Shown: positions 42,778 through 52,250, numbered from the stretch's first letter. The stretch is DNA of 64,000 nucleotides from Actinobacillus capsulatus DSM 19761 (GCF_000374285.1 NZ_KB893935.1:1-64000); one strand, 5' to 3'. Numbers and translations: made by a program. The notes: generated by a model from the sequence alone, not told the origin.

Positions 42778-45503
42778 TTTCTTTTATCTAGTTGCTGGTA
42801 AATAGCATTTTCAAGATTCTGTTCGACATAAGAACCTGAATTGATCATATGCCAAAGGCTAAAGATATTCTCTTTATGACGATAATTAAAGTTAATTTTG
42901 GCTTTTTCTTGCTGATTAAGTTGCATTTTTAATTTGGCATCTAGCGCCATTTCACCATTCGGTCCAACATTAATCAGGCTACGTAAATCGGTAATTTTCG
43001 TATCATTGAGTAAATAGAGTAATAGTCGCTCGGAATAGCCACTGGTTTGTGAAATTGCTTTCATTAATTCGGGCTGAATTTTTAAATTGGATTCTACAGC
43101 TTGGGTCAGTAAGCCGTCACATACATAGCAAGGTTTACCTTCCAACCAAAACGGCAAGGTAGCATTGGCTTTTCCTTTGAGCTCAATTTGCTGATATTGC
43201 ACCAATTCAAGGATACGTTCAAAATTGATATTTGCCAGCTTTAAATAAGCAATTTGAGTCTGTGGCAAAGCAAATTGCTCAACACTCAACGCACCATCTA
43301 ATAAATTCATTGAAAGCTGTTTGAGCATTAACGGTTTTTTACGGCTATAAGGATAATGCCCGAATACTTTTACCCGAATATTCTCAATCGGTAAGCCAAT
43401 ATTCAGTTGCCCGATTTTTAAGTCGATAGGCTGTTTCAAACCGAAGTCAAACTCGTTGTTCTGTAAGCGGTAGGGCAGGTTAAATTCAATCGCTTTCGCT
43501 TCACCGTTCGGCATGGAAAGCGCAGCGTTACGAATGGCAAAATACCCACCGGCAATAATACCTTTTTCTGCACTGGCGCTGAAAGCGGTTTCGCCTCGAA
43601 CAGTGCCGCTGGTGATTAGCCAATGTTGACGAAACGGAATTAACGGTTGGAACACTTTTGCCGGTTGTTCTTTCCAGTATAATCGCCCAATCAGTTCGCT
43701 CGCGGTTTTGGTCAGTTTACGGCGGGCGAATAATTGAAGCGGTTTAATTTGTTCTGCTTGCAGTTCGCCTTTTAGGTTCAAGTTTTCAATTTCACCGTTC
43801 ACTTGTAATTTTGCGGACGGCGATGGAATTTTCCCGCCGTAATCAAAACTAATTTCAGGCGATTGGATTTGAAGTCCGCCGTTAAGTTGCCATGTTTCAT
43901 AAGCAAATTTAATTGGCTCTAGTAAACGTAATCCGGTTTTAGGAATATACACGCCTTGCTGGTGAATTTTGCCTAATTCACCACTTAATTTGTTGAGTTG
44001 TACTAAATTTTTGTGCCAATTTCCTTGCCCGCTGATGTTAAGTTTGCTGGCTATTGTGTGGATATTAGTATCGCCCCAAACTCGCCATTGCCACAAATCT
44101 TGTACTGCATTTTTATCCACAATGTCTTCAAAAAAGTCTAATTGTCCCATTTTGAAGTTTTTGGCAAAACCGTCTAAATGCAGATTGATGTTTTTAAAAT
44201 CAGGGCTTTCACCTTTGAATACTGCATGTAAGCGACCATTTACACCATGCTTATTAATCTGAATCCCGGCAAGCGGAAAACGTAATTCATGAATTGCCAG
44301 TAATCGTTGTTTCCCCACCAAACGTAACAGCGATTTTGGCTGAAATTTAAAACTCAGATGATCAAATTTACCGCTAAATGCTACCGGTAAAGAACTGTAC
44401 AGAATGAAATTGTCATATTTCACATTACCGGTAATTTGAAATGGCATATTTAAACTGTCAGCTTGTAATTCACCGTCACGGCTTTCCAATACAATATTTC
44501 CTTTACCGGCATTTTTACTTTGCGATAGCAAGTTAAAACGTAAGTAGGTTTTAATCGGATAATAATCGCCATTCGCAAAACTGTTCGGCGTGAGTTTTGC
44601 ATTAATAAAGCCTTGTAGCGGAAAATCTTCCAGCCAATCCCAATAGAATTTACCCTGTTTAATTTCAAGGGTTTGTGAATCAAAACGGAATGGAAAATTT
44701 AAGCGATTTTTCGGGGCGGTTTCAGAAGCGAAAGCCCAATCGCCGACTAACTGATTTTGTTCATCGGTTTGCCAACTGAGTAGAGAGCTGCCTTCTCGAA
44801 TTACTTCATTTGCGACGATTTCTTTCGGTAGAATCCAGTGATAATCGCCTTCAAATTGTGATGGAATGGCGAACAAATTTTTCGGATTCACGTGGGCGGA
44901 AAACAGTAAATTGTGTTTTTCCTGTTCGCTCGGTTGATAGCTTAAATTGCCGGAAAGTGTTTGATTGGTAAATTCTGTCGTTAATTCGACCGCTTGTTGG
45001 CGGATTAAAGCGGTCAATTTTTGCTGAAAAAATGCAAATTTGCTGTAACTCGGCGTGGTTAGTAATTGCGCTAAACGAGGATGCAAATCATTAGGTAAAT
45101 TTAGCCAATGTAACGCTTTAATTTCCGCTTCGCCATCGGGGAGCAAAGCTAGAATTGGTGTAAGAGAGAACGTAGATGATGATTCATCCGAGGCCGGTAA
45201 TTGAGTTAAACATTGATAATCAAGAATCGCTTTATTGATTGAGATACTATGCTGGTTGTGCCAATGTACAGCAAGGTTATCAACCGTAATTAAAGGACAA
45301 TTTTGATAAGTGAGAGAAAATTTCGCTATATTTGCATTTTCCAAATTAGCTTGAATACCGCCGGTGGACATTTGAATTTGCCAGCCGTCCGGTAGCAACC
45401 AATTAGTTACCGTAGCAAGTTGCTTACCTGAAAGCAGTGTCGCACCGCCGACAATCAGCAGTGCAACAAAAGTACCGATAACAAGTAAGCTACGTTTCAG
45501 CAT
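42774..45503 (-). CDS. ydbH: YdbH-like AsmA-family intermembrane transport protein
   Basis: This 909-residue protein has one N-terminal membrane anchor (VIGTFVALLIVGGATLL, residues 6-22) and a very long beta-rich periplasmic body with the repeated amphipathic pattern of AsmA-like bridges. YdbH is one of three such proteins (with TamB and YhdP) that carry phospholipid to the outer membrane in E. coli, where it is 879 residues. The start MLKRSLLVIG is chosen at 45503, overlapping the stop of the upstream membrane-protein gene (TAATG). The YnbE partner follows. Two uptake signals are embedded in the coding sequence near 45000. Confidence 0.9.
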   Translation of the reverse strand: MLKRSLLVIGTFVALLIVGGATLLSGKQLATVTNWLLPDGWQIQMSTGGIQANLENANIAKFSLTYQNCPLITVDNLAVHWHNQHSISINKAILDYQCLTQLPASDESSSTFSLTPILALLPDGEAEIKALHWLNLPNDLHPRLAQLLTTPSYSKFAFFQQKLTALIRQQAVELTTEFTNQTLSGNLSYQPSEQEKHNLLFSAHVNPKNLFAIPSQFEGDYHWILPKEIVANEVIREGSSLLSWQTDEQNQLVGDWAFASETAPKNRLNFPFRFDSQTLEIKQGKFYWDWLEDFPLQGFINAKLTPNSFANGDYYPIKTYLRFNLLSQSKNAGKGNIVLESRDGELQADSLNMPFQITGNVKYDNFILYSSLPVAFSGKFDHLSFKFQPKSLLRLVGKQRLLAIHELRFPLAGIQINKHGVNGRLHAVFKGESPDFKNINLHLDGFAKNFKMGQLDFFEDIVDKNAVQDLWQWRVWGDTNIHTIASKLNISGQGNWHKNLVQLNKLSGELGKIHQQGVYIPKTGLRLLEPIKFAYETWQLNGGLQIQSPEISFDYGGKIPSPSAKLQVNGEIENLNLKGELQAEQIKPLQLFARRKLTKTASELIGRLYWKEQPAKVFQPLIPFRQHWLITSGTVRGETAFSASAEKGIIAGGYFAIRNAALSMPNGEAKAIEFNLPYRLQNNEFDFGLKQPIDLKIGQLNIGLPIENIRVKVFGHYPYSRKKPLMLKQLSMNLLDGALSVEQFALPQTQIAYLKLANINFERILELVQYQQIELKGKANATLPFWLEGKPCYVCDGLLTQAVESNLKIQPELMKAISQTSGYSERLLLYLLNDTKITDLRSLINVGPNGEMALDAKLKMQLNQQEKAKINFNYRHKENIFSLWHMINSGSYVEQNLENAIYQQLDKRK

Positions 45504-46327
45504 TAGATCATATTGGTAAATGGATAGAGCATCGCTAATAAGGTAGCTAATGTCCAACCGAGTGGGTTTTTAATCTGTTTTTCGCCTTTGCCAAGTAATA
45601 ACCAAGCGAGTAAAGCAAAAATGACAAATTGTACGATAAAGTAAAGCACATAAGGCAATAACGCCATATCCGGTATCATTTGCAATTGCTGGTAAAGCAC
45701 AAATGCACTCCATAAATAATTTAGCACCAACACGATTAGCGCAAGCTGTATTAATAATTTAAAGAAAACATCAAGGCGACTTTTTGCCAGCATTAAATAC
45801 CAACCGGCAAGCAGAATACCAAGTAACAGCTGAGCAAAATTATTGGCGCGCACACCGTTAAATAAAGACGGCAGTTCAACCCAATAAATCGCCAAATACT
45901 GAATCATTCCCACCGCAAGAATACCAAAAGCGCAGTAAATTAAGGTGTTCATCGGTTTTTCATGTGCGCTAAATAACCAATAAAAAATACCGATCATCAA
46001 TGACGCCACTCCGGCAAGTGCCATCGGATTGTGTTTTGGTGTGAAGCCGATGGAATAAACGAAATTGCCAAGCGCAAATACGATGAAGAATTTTAGTACG
46101 AATAACAATCTACCCGTTTGTCCTGGGCAAATTTCTCCTTTCCATAATACAAAAAATGCAATGAGATTTGCAACGAAAAAGGCGAGTAAATACGGCGAGA
46201 TAAAAATCGCATTTTGTGGCGCAAAATAGTGATTAAGTAACATTTGTACAAACAGCATTAGTATCATTGGTAGTAGTGCGTGTGTGGCAATATCATATTT
46301 TTTTTTAGAATCGTGATTGTGCGACAT
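45503..46327 (-). CDS. multi-pass inner-membrane protein of unknown function
   Basis: This 274-residue protein has about eight hydrophobic segments (for example ISPYLLAFFVANLIAFFVLW and LLGILLAGWYLMLA) and short loops. The cytosolic N-terminus begins SHNHDSKKKYD. No transporter motif is recognised. It overlaps ydbH by the TAATG junction, so the two are translationally coupled and may act together in envelope biogenesis. That link is inference from position. Divergent gloA lies on the other side. Confidence 0.6.
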   Translation of the reverse strand: MSHNHDSKKKYDIATHALLPMILMLFVQMLLNHYFAPQNAIFISPYLLAFFVANLIAFFVLWKGEICPGQTGRLLFVLKFFIVFALGNFVYSIGFTPKHNPMALAGVASLMIGIFYWLFSAHEKPMNTLIYCAFGILAVGMIQYLAIYWVELPSLFNGVRANNFAQLLLGILLAGWYLMLAKSRLDVFFKLLIQLALIVLVLNYLWSAFVLYQQLQMIPDMALLPYVLYFIVQFVIFALLAWLLLGKGEKQIKNPLGWTLATLLAMLYPFTNMI

Positions 46328-46424
46328 AACTTAAAATTGATAGATAAGTAAAATTGAAAAATGATTTTAATGTAAAATTATGCCATAATATATGTAGTTT
46401 TTTAACTTAAATAAGGAATGAATT

Positions 46425-46832
46425 ATGCGAATTTTACATACCATGTTGCGCGTAGGTGATTTAGAGCGTTCAATTAAATTCTATACCGAAGTGTTAGGTA
46501 TGCGCTTACTTCGTACCAGCGAAAACCCTGAATATAAATATTCATTAGCATTTTTAGGCTATGCGGACGAAAGCGAAAGTGCGGTTATTGAATTAACTTA
46601 TAACTGGGGCGTAGAAAGCTATGAATTAGGTACGGCGTACGGTCATATCGCATTAGGTGTTGACGATATTTATGCAACGATTGAAAGCGTGCGTGCGGCA
46701 GGCGGTAAAATTACGCGTGAGCCGGGCCCGGTATTAGGTGGTAAAACAGTAATTGCTTTTGCCGAAGATCCAGACGGTTATAAAATTGAGTTTATTGAAA
46801 ATAAAAATGCACAGGCTGCATTAGGTAATTAA
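46425..46832 (+). CDS. gloA: glyoxalase I
   Basis: This 135-residue lactoylglutathione lyase detoxifies methylglyoxal. Metal ligands are visible at H5 (MRILHTML), Glu in [10 protein letters not shown], His in YGHIALGV and Glu in YKIEFIE, giving the Ni/Zn site of the E. coli type. Full length. It is followed by rnt, as in E. coli, with an inverted uptake-signal terminator between them. Confidence 0.97.
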   Translation: MRILHTMLRVGDLERSIKFYTEVLGMRLLRTSENPEYKYSLAFLGYADESESAVIELTYNWGVESYELGTAYGHIALGVDDIYATIESVRAAGGKITREPGPVLGGKTVIAFAEDPDGYKIEFIENKNAQAALGN

Positions 46833-46871
46833 TTTTATTTGCTATAAATAGCCTTCGGCTATTCATAGTGC

Positions 46872-46929
46872 AAGCGGTCAAATTTTAAGAGATATTTGCA
46901 AATTCTCTTTAAAATCCGACCGCTTTTTC
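46872..46929. terminator. inverted uptake-signal pair between gloA and rnt
   Basis: AAGCGGTC with ATTTTAAGAGA pairs with TCTCTTTAAAAT and GACCGCTT, then a T-run. A terminator for gloA. Confidence 0.7.
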
Positions 46930-46965
46930 TTTAAATAGGTGTAAAACACCTGTAGTGAATAGACA

Positions 46966-47622
46966 ATGACAGAACAAGTAACGGACTATAATTTATTAAA
47001 AAATCGTTTTCGTGGTTATTTACCGGTAATTATTGATGTGGAAACCGCCGGATTGGATGCACAAACAGACGCTTTGTTAGAACTGGCAGCTATCACGGTA
47101 AAAATGGATGAGAACGGCTATTTAGTGCCGGATCAAAAATGCCATTTTCATATTCAGCCGTTTGAAGGTGCGAATATCAATCCCGACTCACTGAAATTTA
47201 ACGGCATTGATATTGATAATCCGTTGCGTGGTGCGGTGCCGGAAAATATTGCGATTCCTGAAATGTTTAAAATGGTACGCCGTGCAATGAAAGATCAAGG
47301 CTGTCAGCGTGCGGTAATTGTGGCGCATAACGCTACCTTTGATCAGGCATTTGTGCAAGCGGCGGTTAAACGTATCAATGCGAAGCGTGATCCGTTTCAT
47401 CCATTTGCAATGTTTGATACCGCAACACTTGCTGGATTTATGTATGGACAAACCGTGCTGGTCAAAGCTTGTCAGATGGCAAAAATTCCGTTTGACGGTA
47501 AACAGGCGCATTCAGCTTTGTATGATACGGAAAAAACCACAGAGTTATTCTGCGCAATGGTGAATCGTTTAAAAGATCTCGGTGGCTTTCCGCTAATGAG
47601 TGATAGCGAATCAGACGCATAA
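46966..47622 (+). CDS. rnt: ribonuclease T
   Basis: This 218-residue DEDD exonuclease matures tRNA and other stable RNA 3' ends. Exo motifs are present: [10 protein letters not shown] (D and E), [11 protein letters not shown], and [14 protein letters not shown] with the final His and Asp. E. coli RNase T has 215 residues. The order gloA-rnt is conserved. It ends near an inverted uptake-signal terminator shared with the convergent transporter gene. Confidence 0.96.
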   Translation: MTEQVTDYNLLKNRFRGYLPVIIDVETAGLDAQTDALLELAAITVKMDENGYLVPDQKCHFHIQPFEGANINPDSLKFNGIDIDNPLRGAVPENIAIPEMFKMVRRAMKDQGCQRAVIVAHNATFDQAFVQAAVKRINAKRDPFHPFAMFDTATLAGFMYGQTVLVKACQMAKIPFDGKQAHSALYDTEKTTELFCAMVNRLKDLGGFPLMSDSESDA

Positions 47623-47635
47623 TACGAGTAAAAAT

Positions 47636-47690
47636 AAGCGGTCTATTTTCCTTATTTTTTGCAAAAAAAGTCGGAAAATAGACCGCTTGT
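47636..47690. terminator. inverted uptake-signal pair, rnt and transporter gene ends
   Basis: AAGCGGTCTATTTTCC and GGAAAATAGACCGCTT are perfect 16-base arms. A bidirectional terminator between convergent genes. Confidence 0.8.
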
Positions 47691-47709
47691 ATATTTCTCT
47701 TTTTGAAAA

Positions 47710-48987
47710 TTAAGACAGCATACCTAACTCATAAGCGATAAAGAGTAAGGTGAATGCTGAGAGATAGATTAAACCTGCAATTGATAACCAAAATAACCCA
47801 CCTTTCACTTTATGTTCTCCTTTTAATACAAGCGAGAGATTCAGTGCAGCAAAAATCGGTGTTGAAACGAATGAACAGATCATCGCAAAAGAAAGCATTT
47901 TAGCGACATCGCTCATAAATACCGAAATAATAAGTACCCCGATCGCTGCTGTAATTGTCATCCAAATACTTAAACTCGCTGTAGAGCTTTCTTTTTTGTT
48001 TAGCAATAAACGTAACGCTTCATTATTAGCTCGTGAATAACCGTCAATTACGGTAATGGTTGTGCCGAACATACACATAAAAGCAATTAATGCGATCAAT
48101 AATTTAGACCAATCACCGATAGCGAAAGCGTACATTTTAATTAATTGTGCAATATATTTTACACCTGCCTGTTCAACCGTTTCGCCCGAACCATACTGAA
48201 CTAATGCGCCTAACGCTAAGAATACTAAGGCAAGAATTGCAGTACCGATAAAACCGACATTAAAATCAAAAATACCGTCGTCATAGCTCACTTTATTTAA
48301 ACGGCGTTTCGCCACTACCCACATTGAGTTGATCGCAGAAATCTCAATCGGTGCCGGCATCCATCCCATTAATGCCACAATAAAACCGAGTGAAGCTAGA
48401 TTCCAAGGGTTTGGTTCAATAAAATCAGGCGCAACTTGTATACCGCCTTTTGATGCCGCCACAATTACCGCTGTAACCGTGGAAACGGTCAGTGCAATCA
48501 TAATCCATTTAGAAAGTGAATCTAAAAAGCGATACTTGCCTAATAATAAGATTCCCCAAATGATAGTGATAATAATCGTACTGGCAACCGGAATACTCAG
48601 ATCGAACTGTACACCAACGGCAGAGAATAAGAATTTTAAAATTGCCGCAGTAACGATACCCACCGCCGCCGTATTGATCATTGCTGCAATCACATTCAAG
48701 ATAAAGAAAATCCATAAGTAGATTTTGTCTTTTTCTTGATAACCTTCTAATAAGGTTTTATTCGAACTTAACGTATATTGCACGCCAAAGCGGAAAAACG
48801 GGTATTTAAATAAATTCGCTAAAATAATAATTAATGCTAATTGCCAACCGTAAATTGCGCCGGCTTGGGTTGAAGCAACAATATGTGAACCGCCTACCGC
48901 TGCGGATGCCATTAAAATTCCTGGTCCTATTGCTTTTAGTTTTGACTGCCAGTTTGAAACAGGTTCTAGTTGTTGTGTTTGTGTCAT
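47710..48987 (-). CDS. divergent NRAMP-family transporter
   Basis: This 425-residue inner-membrane protein has about eleven membrane segments. The start GPGILMASAAVGGSHIVASTQAGAIYG aligns with the first helix of NRAMP metal transporters, but the metal-binding DPGN motif is replaced (GGSH by alignment from the AGAIYG anchor). In helix 6, MPHN is replaced by MPAP. Canonical Mn/Fe ligands are thus mostly missing. Similar NRAMP-like proteins exist in bacteria with no settled substrate. The upstream region has a hairpin or operator (49025-49045). RBS AAAGGAAAG. Confidence 0.75.
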   Translation of the reverse strand: MTQTQQLEPVSNWQSKLKAIGPGILMASAAVGGSHIVASTQAGAIYGWQLALIIILANLFKYPFFRFGVQYTLSSNKTLLEGYQEKDKIYLWIFFILNVIAAMINTAAVGIVTAAILKFLFSAVGVQFDLSIPVASTIIITIIWGILLLGKYRFLDSLSKWIMIALTVSTVTAVIVAASKGGIQVAPDFIEPNPWNLASLGFIVALMGWMPAPIEISAINSMWVVAKRRLNKVSYDDGIFDFNVGFIGTAILALVFLALGALVQYGSGETVEQAGVKYIAQLIKMYAFAIGDWSKLLIALIAFMCMFGTTITVIDGYSRANNEALRLLLNKKESSTASLSIWMTITAAIGVLIISVFMSDVAKMLSFAMICSFVSTPIFAALNLSLVLKGEHKVKGGLFWLSIAGLIYLSAFTLLFIAYELGMLS

Positions 48988-49305
48988 GTTTTCTTTCCTT
49001 TTATTGTAAAAAATTTAATACGTTTTTAGGCATTGTATGCCTAAATTCTTAAGAGAAACAATCGCTTTTTTATGATTAATTAATTTTGTAAAAAAAATGA
49101 TAAAAATTTTGTAAGCCGAAATGCGCTGGCTAAAGCATAATTATATAAGCTTGATATGGAATTAGTGGATTATGCTGAATTTTATTAGTTTACTAGTTTT
49201 TTATAAATTTTAGTTAATTTTAATCGGTTGCTGAGTTATTGCTCTAGTATATTGAAACTGTTAGGATTCCTGCCATTTTATAACAATTAAATGAGATTTA
49301 TATTT
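48988..49305. promoter_or_regulatory. intergenic region between divergent transporter genes
   Basis: About 318 bases, AT-rich. TTTAGGCAT (49025-49033) and ATGCCTAAA (49037-49045) form a perfect nine-base inverted repeat 38-58 bases before the NRAMP-like ATG. It could be an operator or an RNA hairpin in its leader. The rest must hold both promoters; nothing else recognised. Confidence 0.5.
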
Positions 49306-50631
49306 ATGTCTAACACAGCACAAAATTTAAGGAATGATCCTAAAAAAGTGGCGATTGCTTCCATGGTGGGAACGGCAATCGAATTCTTTGACTACTATAT
49401 TTATGCTGCAGCTGCGGTATTAGTTTTTAATACGCAATTTTTTAAAAGTGGTGATCCGGTTTCGGATGAGTTACTTTCTCTTTCCACTTTAGCACTCGCT
49501 TTTTTCGCTCGTCCTATCGGCTCAGCGCTTTTTGGTCACTTTGGTGACAAAATCGGTCGTAAGAGGACGTTAGTCGCTTCATTGCTATTAATGGGCGGTT
49601 CAACCGTTTGTATCGGTCTATTACCGACGTATGCAGATATTGGCATTTGGGCAACCGTGTTGCTTTGTTTATGCCGTGTCGGACAAGGTTTAGGTCTTGG
49701 CGGAGAATGGGGTGGTGCAGCATTAGTTGCAACTGAAAATGCGCCGGATGGTAAACGAGCTTGGTACGGTACTTTTCCACAATTAGGTGCGCCAATCGGT
49801 TTATTTTTAGCAAACGGAGCGTTCTTTCTTGTCAGTTATATCTGGGGTAAAGAAGGGCTTGTTGAATGGGCATGGCGTATTCCGTTTATTTCATCAGTCG
49901 TGTTAGTTATGGTGGGATTATGGATGCGTTTAACTTTACACGAAAGCCACGTATTCCGTGAAGTGGAAGAAAAAGGTAAAACCCAAAAAGCACCGGTGAG
50001 AGCAGTGTTTAAATATCATATGAAACCGCTTATTCTAGGGACTTTCATTATGACGGCAACTTATGTGTTGTTCTACATTATGACCGCCTTTGCGCAAGTT
50101 TATTCAAGAACACCGGCAAAACTTTCTGAAGCAGGTCACCCGATGGGACTCGGTATTGAGCCGAATACCTTTACCGGTTTGTTGCTATTAAGTGCGATCG
50201 TTTTTGGTGCGTTTACCAGTATTTCAGGTCTTTTAGCCGATAAAGTCGGTCGCCGTAACTTCCTATTATGGGTAACCTTTGTGATGGCTATTTTCGGCTT
50301 AGCAATGCCGTTATTCCTTTCAAACGGCACACCGTATTCGGTGTTTGCTTTCCTTGTTGTAGGTATGGCGTTAATGGGATTCACCTTCGGTCCGATGGCA
50401 GCATTGTTACCGGAGCTTTTCCCGACTGAAGTTCGTTATTCAGGCGCATCACTTGCTTATAACTTTGCATCAATTGTCGGTGCAACTGTCGCAGCGACAT
50501 TTGCAATTAAAATTAACGCAACTTACGGCATTCTAGGCGTAGGAATTTATCTTGCGGCAAATGCAGTATTAACCTTAATTGCGTTATTCGTATCAAAAGA
50601 AACCAAAGACCTAGATTTAACCAAAGCGTAA
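49306..50631 (+). CDS. MFS transporter, metabolite:H+ symporter family
   Basis: This 441-residue major facilitator has twelve membrane segments. The loop motif after helix 2, GHFGDKIGRKRTL, and RPIGSALFGHFGD are typical of the MHS family (ShiA, ProP and KgtP relatives), as are AIEFFDYYIYAAAAVLVF at the start and LLPELFPTEVRYSGASLAYN. The substrate cannot be read from sequence; shikimate, proline/betaine and dicarboxylate transporters share this pattern. Start at 49306 (MSNTAQN); an ATG five codons earlier is possible. A terminator follows. Confidence 0.85.
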   Translation: MSNTAQNLRNDPKKVAIASMVGTAIEFFDYYIYAAAAVLVFNTQFFKSGDPVSDELLSLSTLALAFFARPIGSALFGHFGDKIGRKRTLVASLLLMGGSTVCIGLLPTYADIGIWATVLLCLCRVGQGLGLGGEWGGAALVATENAPDGKRAWYGTFPQLGAPIGLFLANGAFFLVSYIWGKEGLVEWAWRIPFISSVVLVMVGLWMRLTLHESHVFREVEEKGKTQKAPVRAVFKYHMKPLILGTFIMTATYVLFYIMTAFAQVYSRTPAKLSEAGHPMGLGIEPNTFTGLLLLSAIVFGAFTSISGLLADKVGRRNFLLWVTFVMAIFGLAMPLFLSNGTPYSVFAFLVVGMALMGFTFGPMAALLPELFPTEVRYSGASLAYNFASIVGATVAATFAIKINATYGILGVGIYLAANAVLTLIALFVSKETKDLDLTKA

Positions 50632-50653
50632 ATTGATTTAAGGTGGTAAAAAA

Positions 50654-50677
50654 GGCTCCGATCTGGAGCCTTTTTTG
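50654..50677 (+). terminator. terminator after the MFS gene
   Basis: GGCTCC (50654-50659) pairs with GGAGCC (50665-50670), followed by six T. Confidence 0.85.
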
Positions 50678-50690
50678 TTTAACAAGCGGC

Positions 50691-51107
50691 TTAATTTTGC
50701 CGCTTTTTTGCAAAGTAAGATTGTGAGGTTGAAGGATTATTAATTGAATCAAGGAAATTGATTAAATTTCTTTTTTGATCATTAGAAAGCCTTGCCCAAT
50801 GAAAGTCTAAACGTTGCTTTAAAGCATCTTGTCGAATAGGGACATATTGTTCTTTATCTGAAAATGTTAAATTTTCTGCCTTACTATTACTAAAAAACCA
50901 ACTAATAGGTGTATCTAAGATCACCGCAATATTCACTAAATGTGAAACATTGATTTTGGTTACCCCTCTTTCATAGCGTGAAAATTGTTGCTGTGAAACA
51001 CCGATTTGTTCCGCTAAGTTTTCAGCAGTAAACCCGAGTTCTTTTCTACGTTGTTGGATCTTTTTCCCAATGGCAAGATCTACTTCTGCTGCAACGAATC
51101 TATTCAT
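50691..51107 (-). CDS. XRE-family transcriptional regulator
   Basis: This 138-residue protein has a Cro/C1 helix-turn-helix at residues 14-70 (IGKKIQQRRKELGFTAENLAEQIGVSQQQFSRYERG). A short C-terminal helical region follows. It is chromosomal, not next to phage genes. It is divergent from a surface lipoprotein gene, and the gap contains two sites built from ACTCA/TGAGT half-sites, which are the likely operators for autoregulation and control of the lipoprotein. The C-terminus overlaps a reverse uptake signal variant near the MFS terminator. Confidence 0.8.
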   Translation of the reverse strand: MNRFVAAEVDLAIGKKIQQRRKELGFTAENLAEQIGVSQQQFSRYERGVTKINVSHLVNIAVILDTPISWFFSNSKAENLTFSDKEQYVPIRQDALKQRLDFHWARLSNDQKRNLINFLDSINNPSTSQSYFAKKRQN

Positions 51108-51129
51108 TTTTGTTTCTCATCAAATTTTA

Positions 51130-51220
51130 CTCAATGAGCGATATTTTTTTAGATTTTTACTCTTGTTTGCCTATCATTAAAATTGTATATTCTCACAAAT
51201 ACTCATTGATTGAGTATTTG
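51130..51220. promoter_or_regulatory. palindromic operators between XRE regulator and lipoprotein
   Basis: CTCAATGAG (51130-51138) lies just before the regulator gene. CAAATACTCA (51196-51205) and TGAGTATTTG (51211-51220) form a perfect ten-base inverted repeat. A possible lipoprotein promoter, TTGTTT (51164-51169) and TATATT (51186-51191), ends just before the second site, so binding would repress it. Confidence 0.65.
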
Positions 51221-51270
51221 GGGTATTGTAGTAGACAATATTTTTGGTTAACTTAAGTTAAGGATTTCTT

Positions 51271-51888
51271 ATGCAAACATTGAAAATTTCTTTTTTAGCT
51301 TCTTTGGTATTAGCGATCACAGCATGTGGCAGCGGTGGTGGTGGAGCAGGTACTGCTAAAACACCAGATGGTGACAAAATTAACCTAACATTAAGCCCGG
51401 AAGGTACAGTTGGAGCTAAAACAGCAGATGGAATTTTACTTGGTGTTAATAATGCAGATTCATTTTATGGTGTATGGCGTAATGATGCACAAACGTGGAA
51501 AGAATTGCGTTATCAAGGTACTGAAGCGACAAATATTCCAACCTCAGGTATTGCAACTTATAAAGGTGATGCAGTTTGGATCAGTGGATATGATAAAGGC
51601 TTTGCAAAAGGCGGTGAAACAACTCTGAATGTAGATTTCAGCAATAAAACTGTAGATGGAAAAGTAGAATTTTCTGTATTTAAAGGCGATGAGCTAAGAC
51701 GTGATATTACCTTACATAAAGGGGATTTATCAGGTGCAAAATTTGCAGGCCAAGCAAGTGTGATTGGCAATGATCAAGGTCGTTATGAGGGGGCATTATT
51801 TGGTGATGGCGCAAAAGAAGCTGCGGGCATTGTTCAGTTCGAGAATAACAGTAATTTAGGTGTGAGTTTTGGTGGTAAAAAACAATAA
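51271..51888 (+). CDS. factor-H-binding/TbpB-like surface lipoprotein
   Basis: This 205-residue lipoprotein has lipobox ITAC (Cys at about residue 19), followed by GSGGGGAG, a glycine-rich tether. The remainder is one beta domain. It has GIATYKGDAVWISG, LNVDFSNKTVDGKVEF, FAGQASVIG, GRYEGALFGDGAKEAAGIV and a final SFGGKKQ, the TbpB/factor-H-binding barrel pattern. These are substrates of Slam translocators. The same barrel ends the lipoproteins at 18596 and 24212. Ligand unknown. Probably repressed by the divergent XRE protein. The next small lipoprotein gene starts 11 bases on. Confidence 0.75.
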   Translation: MQTLKISFLASLVLAITACGSGGGGAGTAKTPDGDKINLTLSPEGTVGAKTADGILLGVNNADSFYGVWRNDAQTWKELRYQGTEATNIPTSGIATYKGDAVWISGYDKGFAKGGETTLNVDFSNKTVDGKVEFSVFKGDELRRDITLHKGDLSGAKFAGQASVIGNDQGRYEGALFGDGAKEAAGIVQFENNSNLGVSFGGKKQ

Positions 51889-51899
51889 TAGAGTACAGT

Positions 51900-52250
51900 A
51901 TGAAAAAAGTATTTTCTCTTCTATTAATGGTTGGTATTTCTAGTGCTTTAGCTGGTTGTGTTGTTCAGCCTCATCAAGAACCTCGTTGGTATAAAAATGG
52001 GGTAAGTGAAGATGAAGCTAAATCATTTTATGCGCAATGTGTGTATAAAGTGGGAATGAATAAAGTTGACGCTCCAAAGGAAAGTACGCTTATTGAAGCT
52101 TGTATGATTGGTGATGGCTTCCGTTGGGGGATTCCGCCACAAGCTAAGGAACTAAATGTATCTCCAGAAGCTTATGATAGTGCAGAACCTAAAAAAGTAG
52201 AAAGCGCAAAGTCTAAGAAGAACATAAAAAAATCTTCTAAAGCTAAATAA
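51900..52250 (+). CDS. small lipoprotein of unknown function
   Basis: This 116-residue protein has signal peptide and lipobox LAGC (Cys about residue 20), then VVQPHQEPRWYKNGVSEDEAKSFYAQC. It carries three Cys in the mature part and a Lys/Ser-rich tail (KSKKNIKKSSKAK). The NGVSEDEAKSFYAQCVYKVGM segment resembles small lipoproteins of Pasteurellaceae of unknown role. It is co-transcribed with the preceding surface lipoprotein (11-base gap), so it may belong to the same regulated unit. Confidence 0.6.
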   Translation: MKKVFSLLLMVGISSALAGCVVQPHQEPRWYKNGVSEDEAKSFYAQCVYKVGMNKVDAPKESTLIEACMIGDGFRWGIPPQAKELNVSPEAYDSAEPKKVESAKSKKNIKKSSKAK

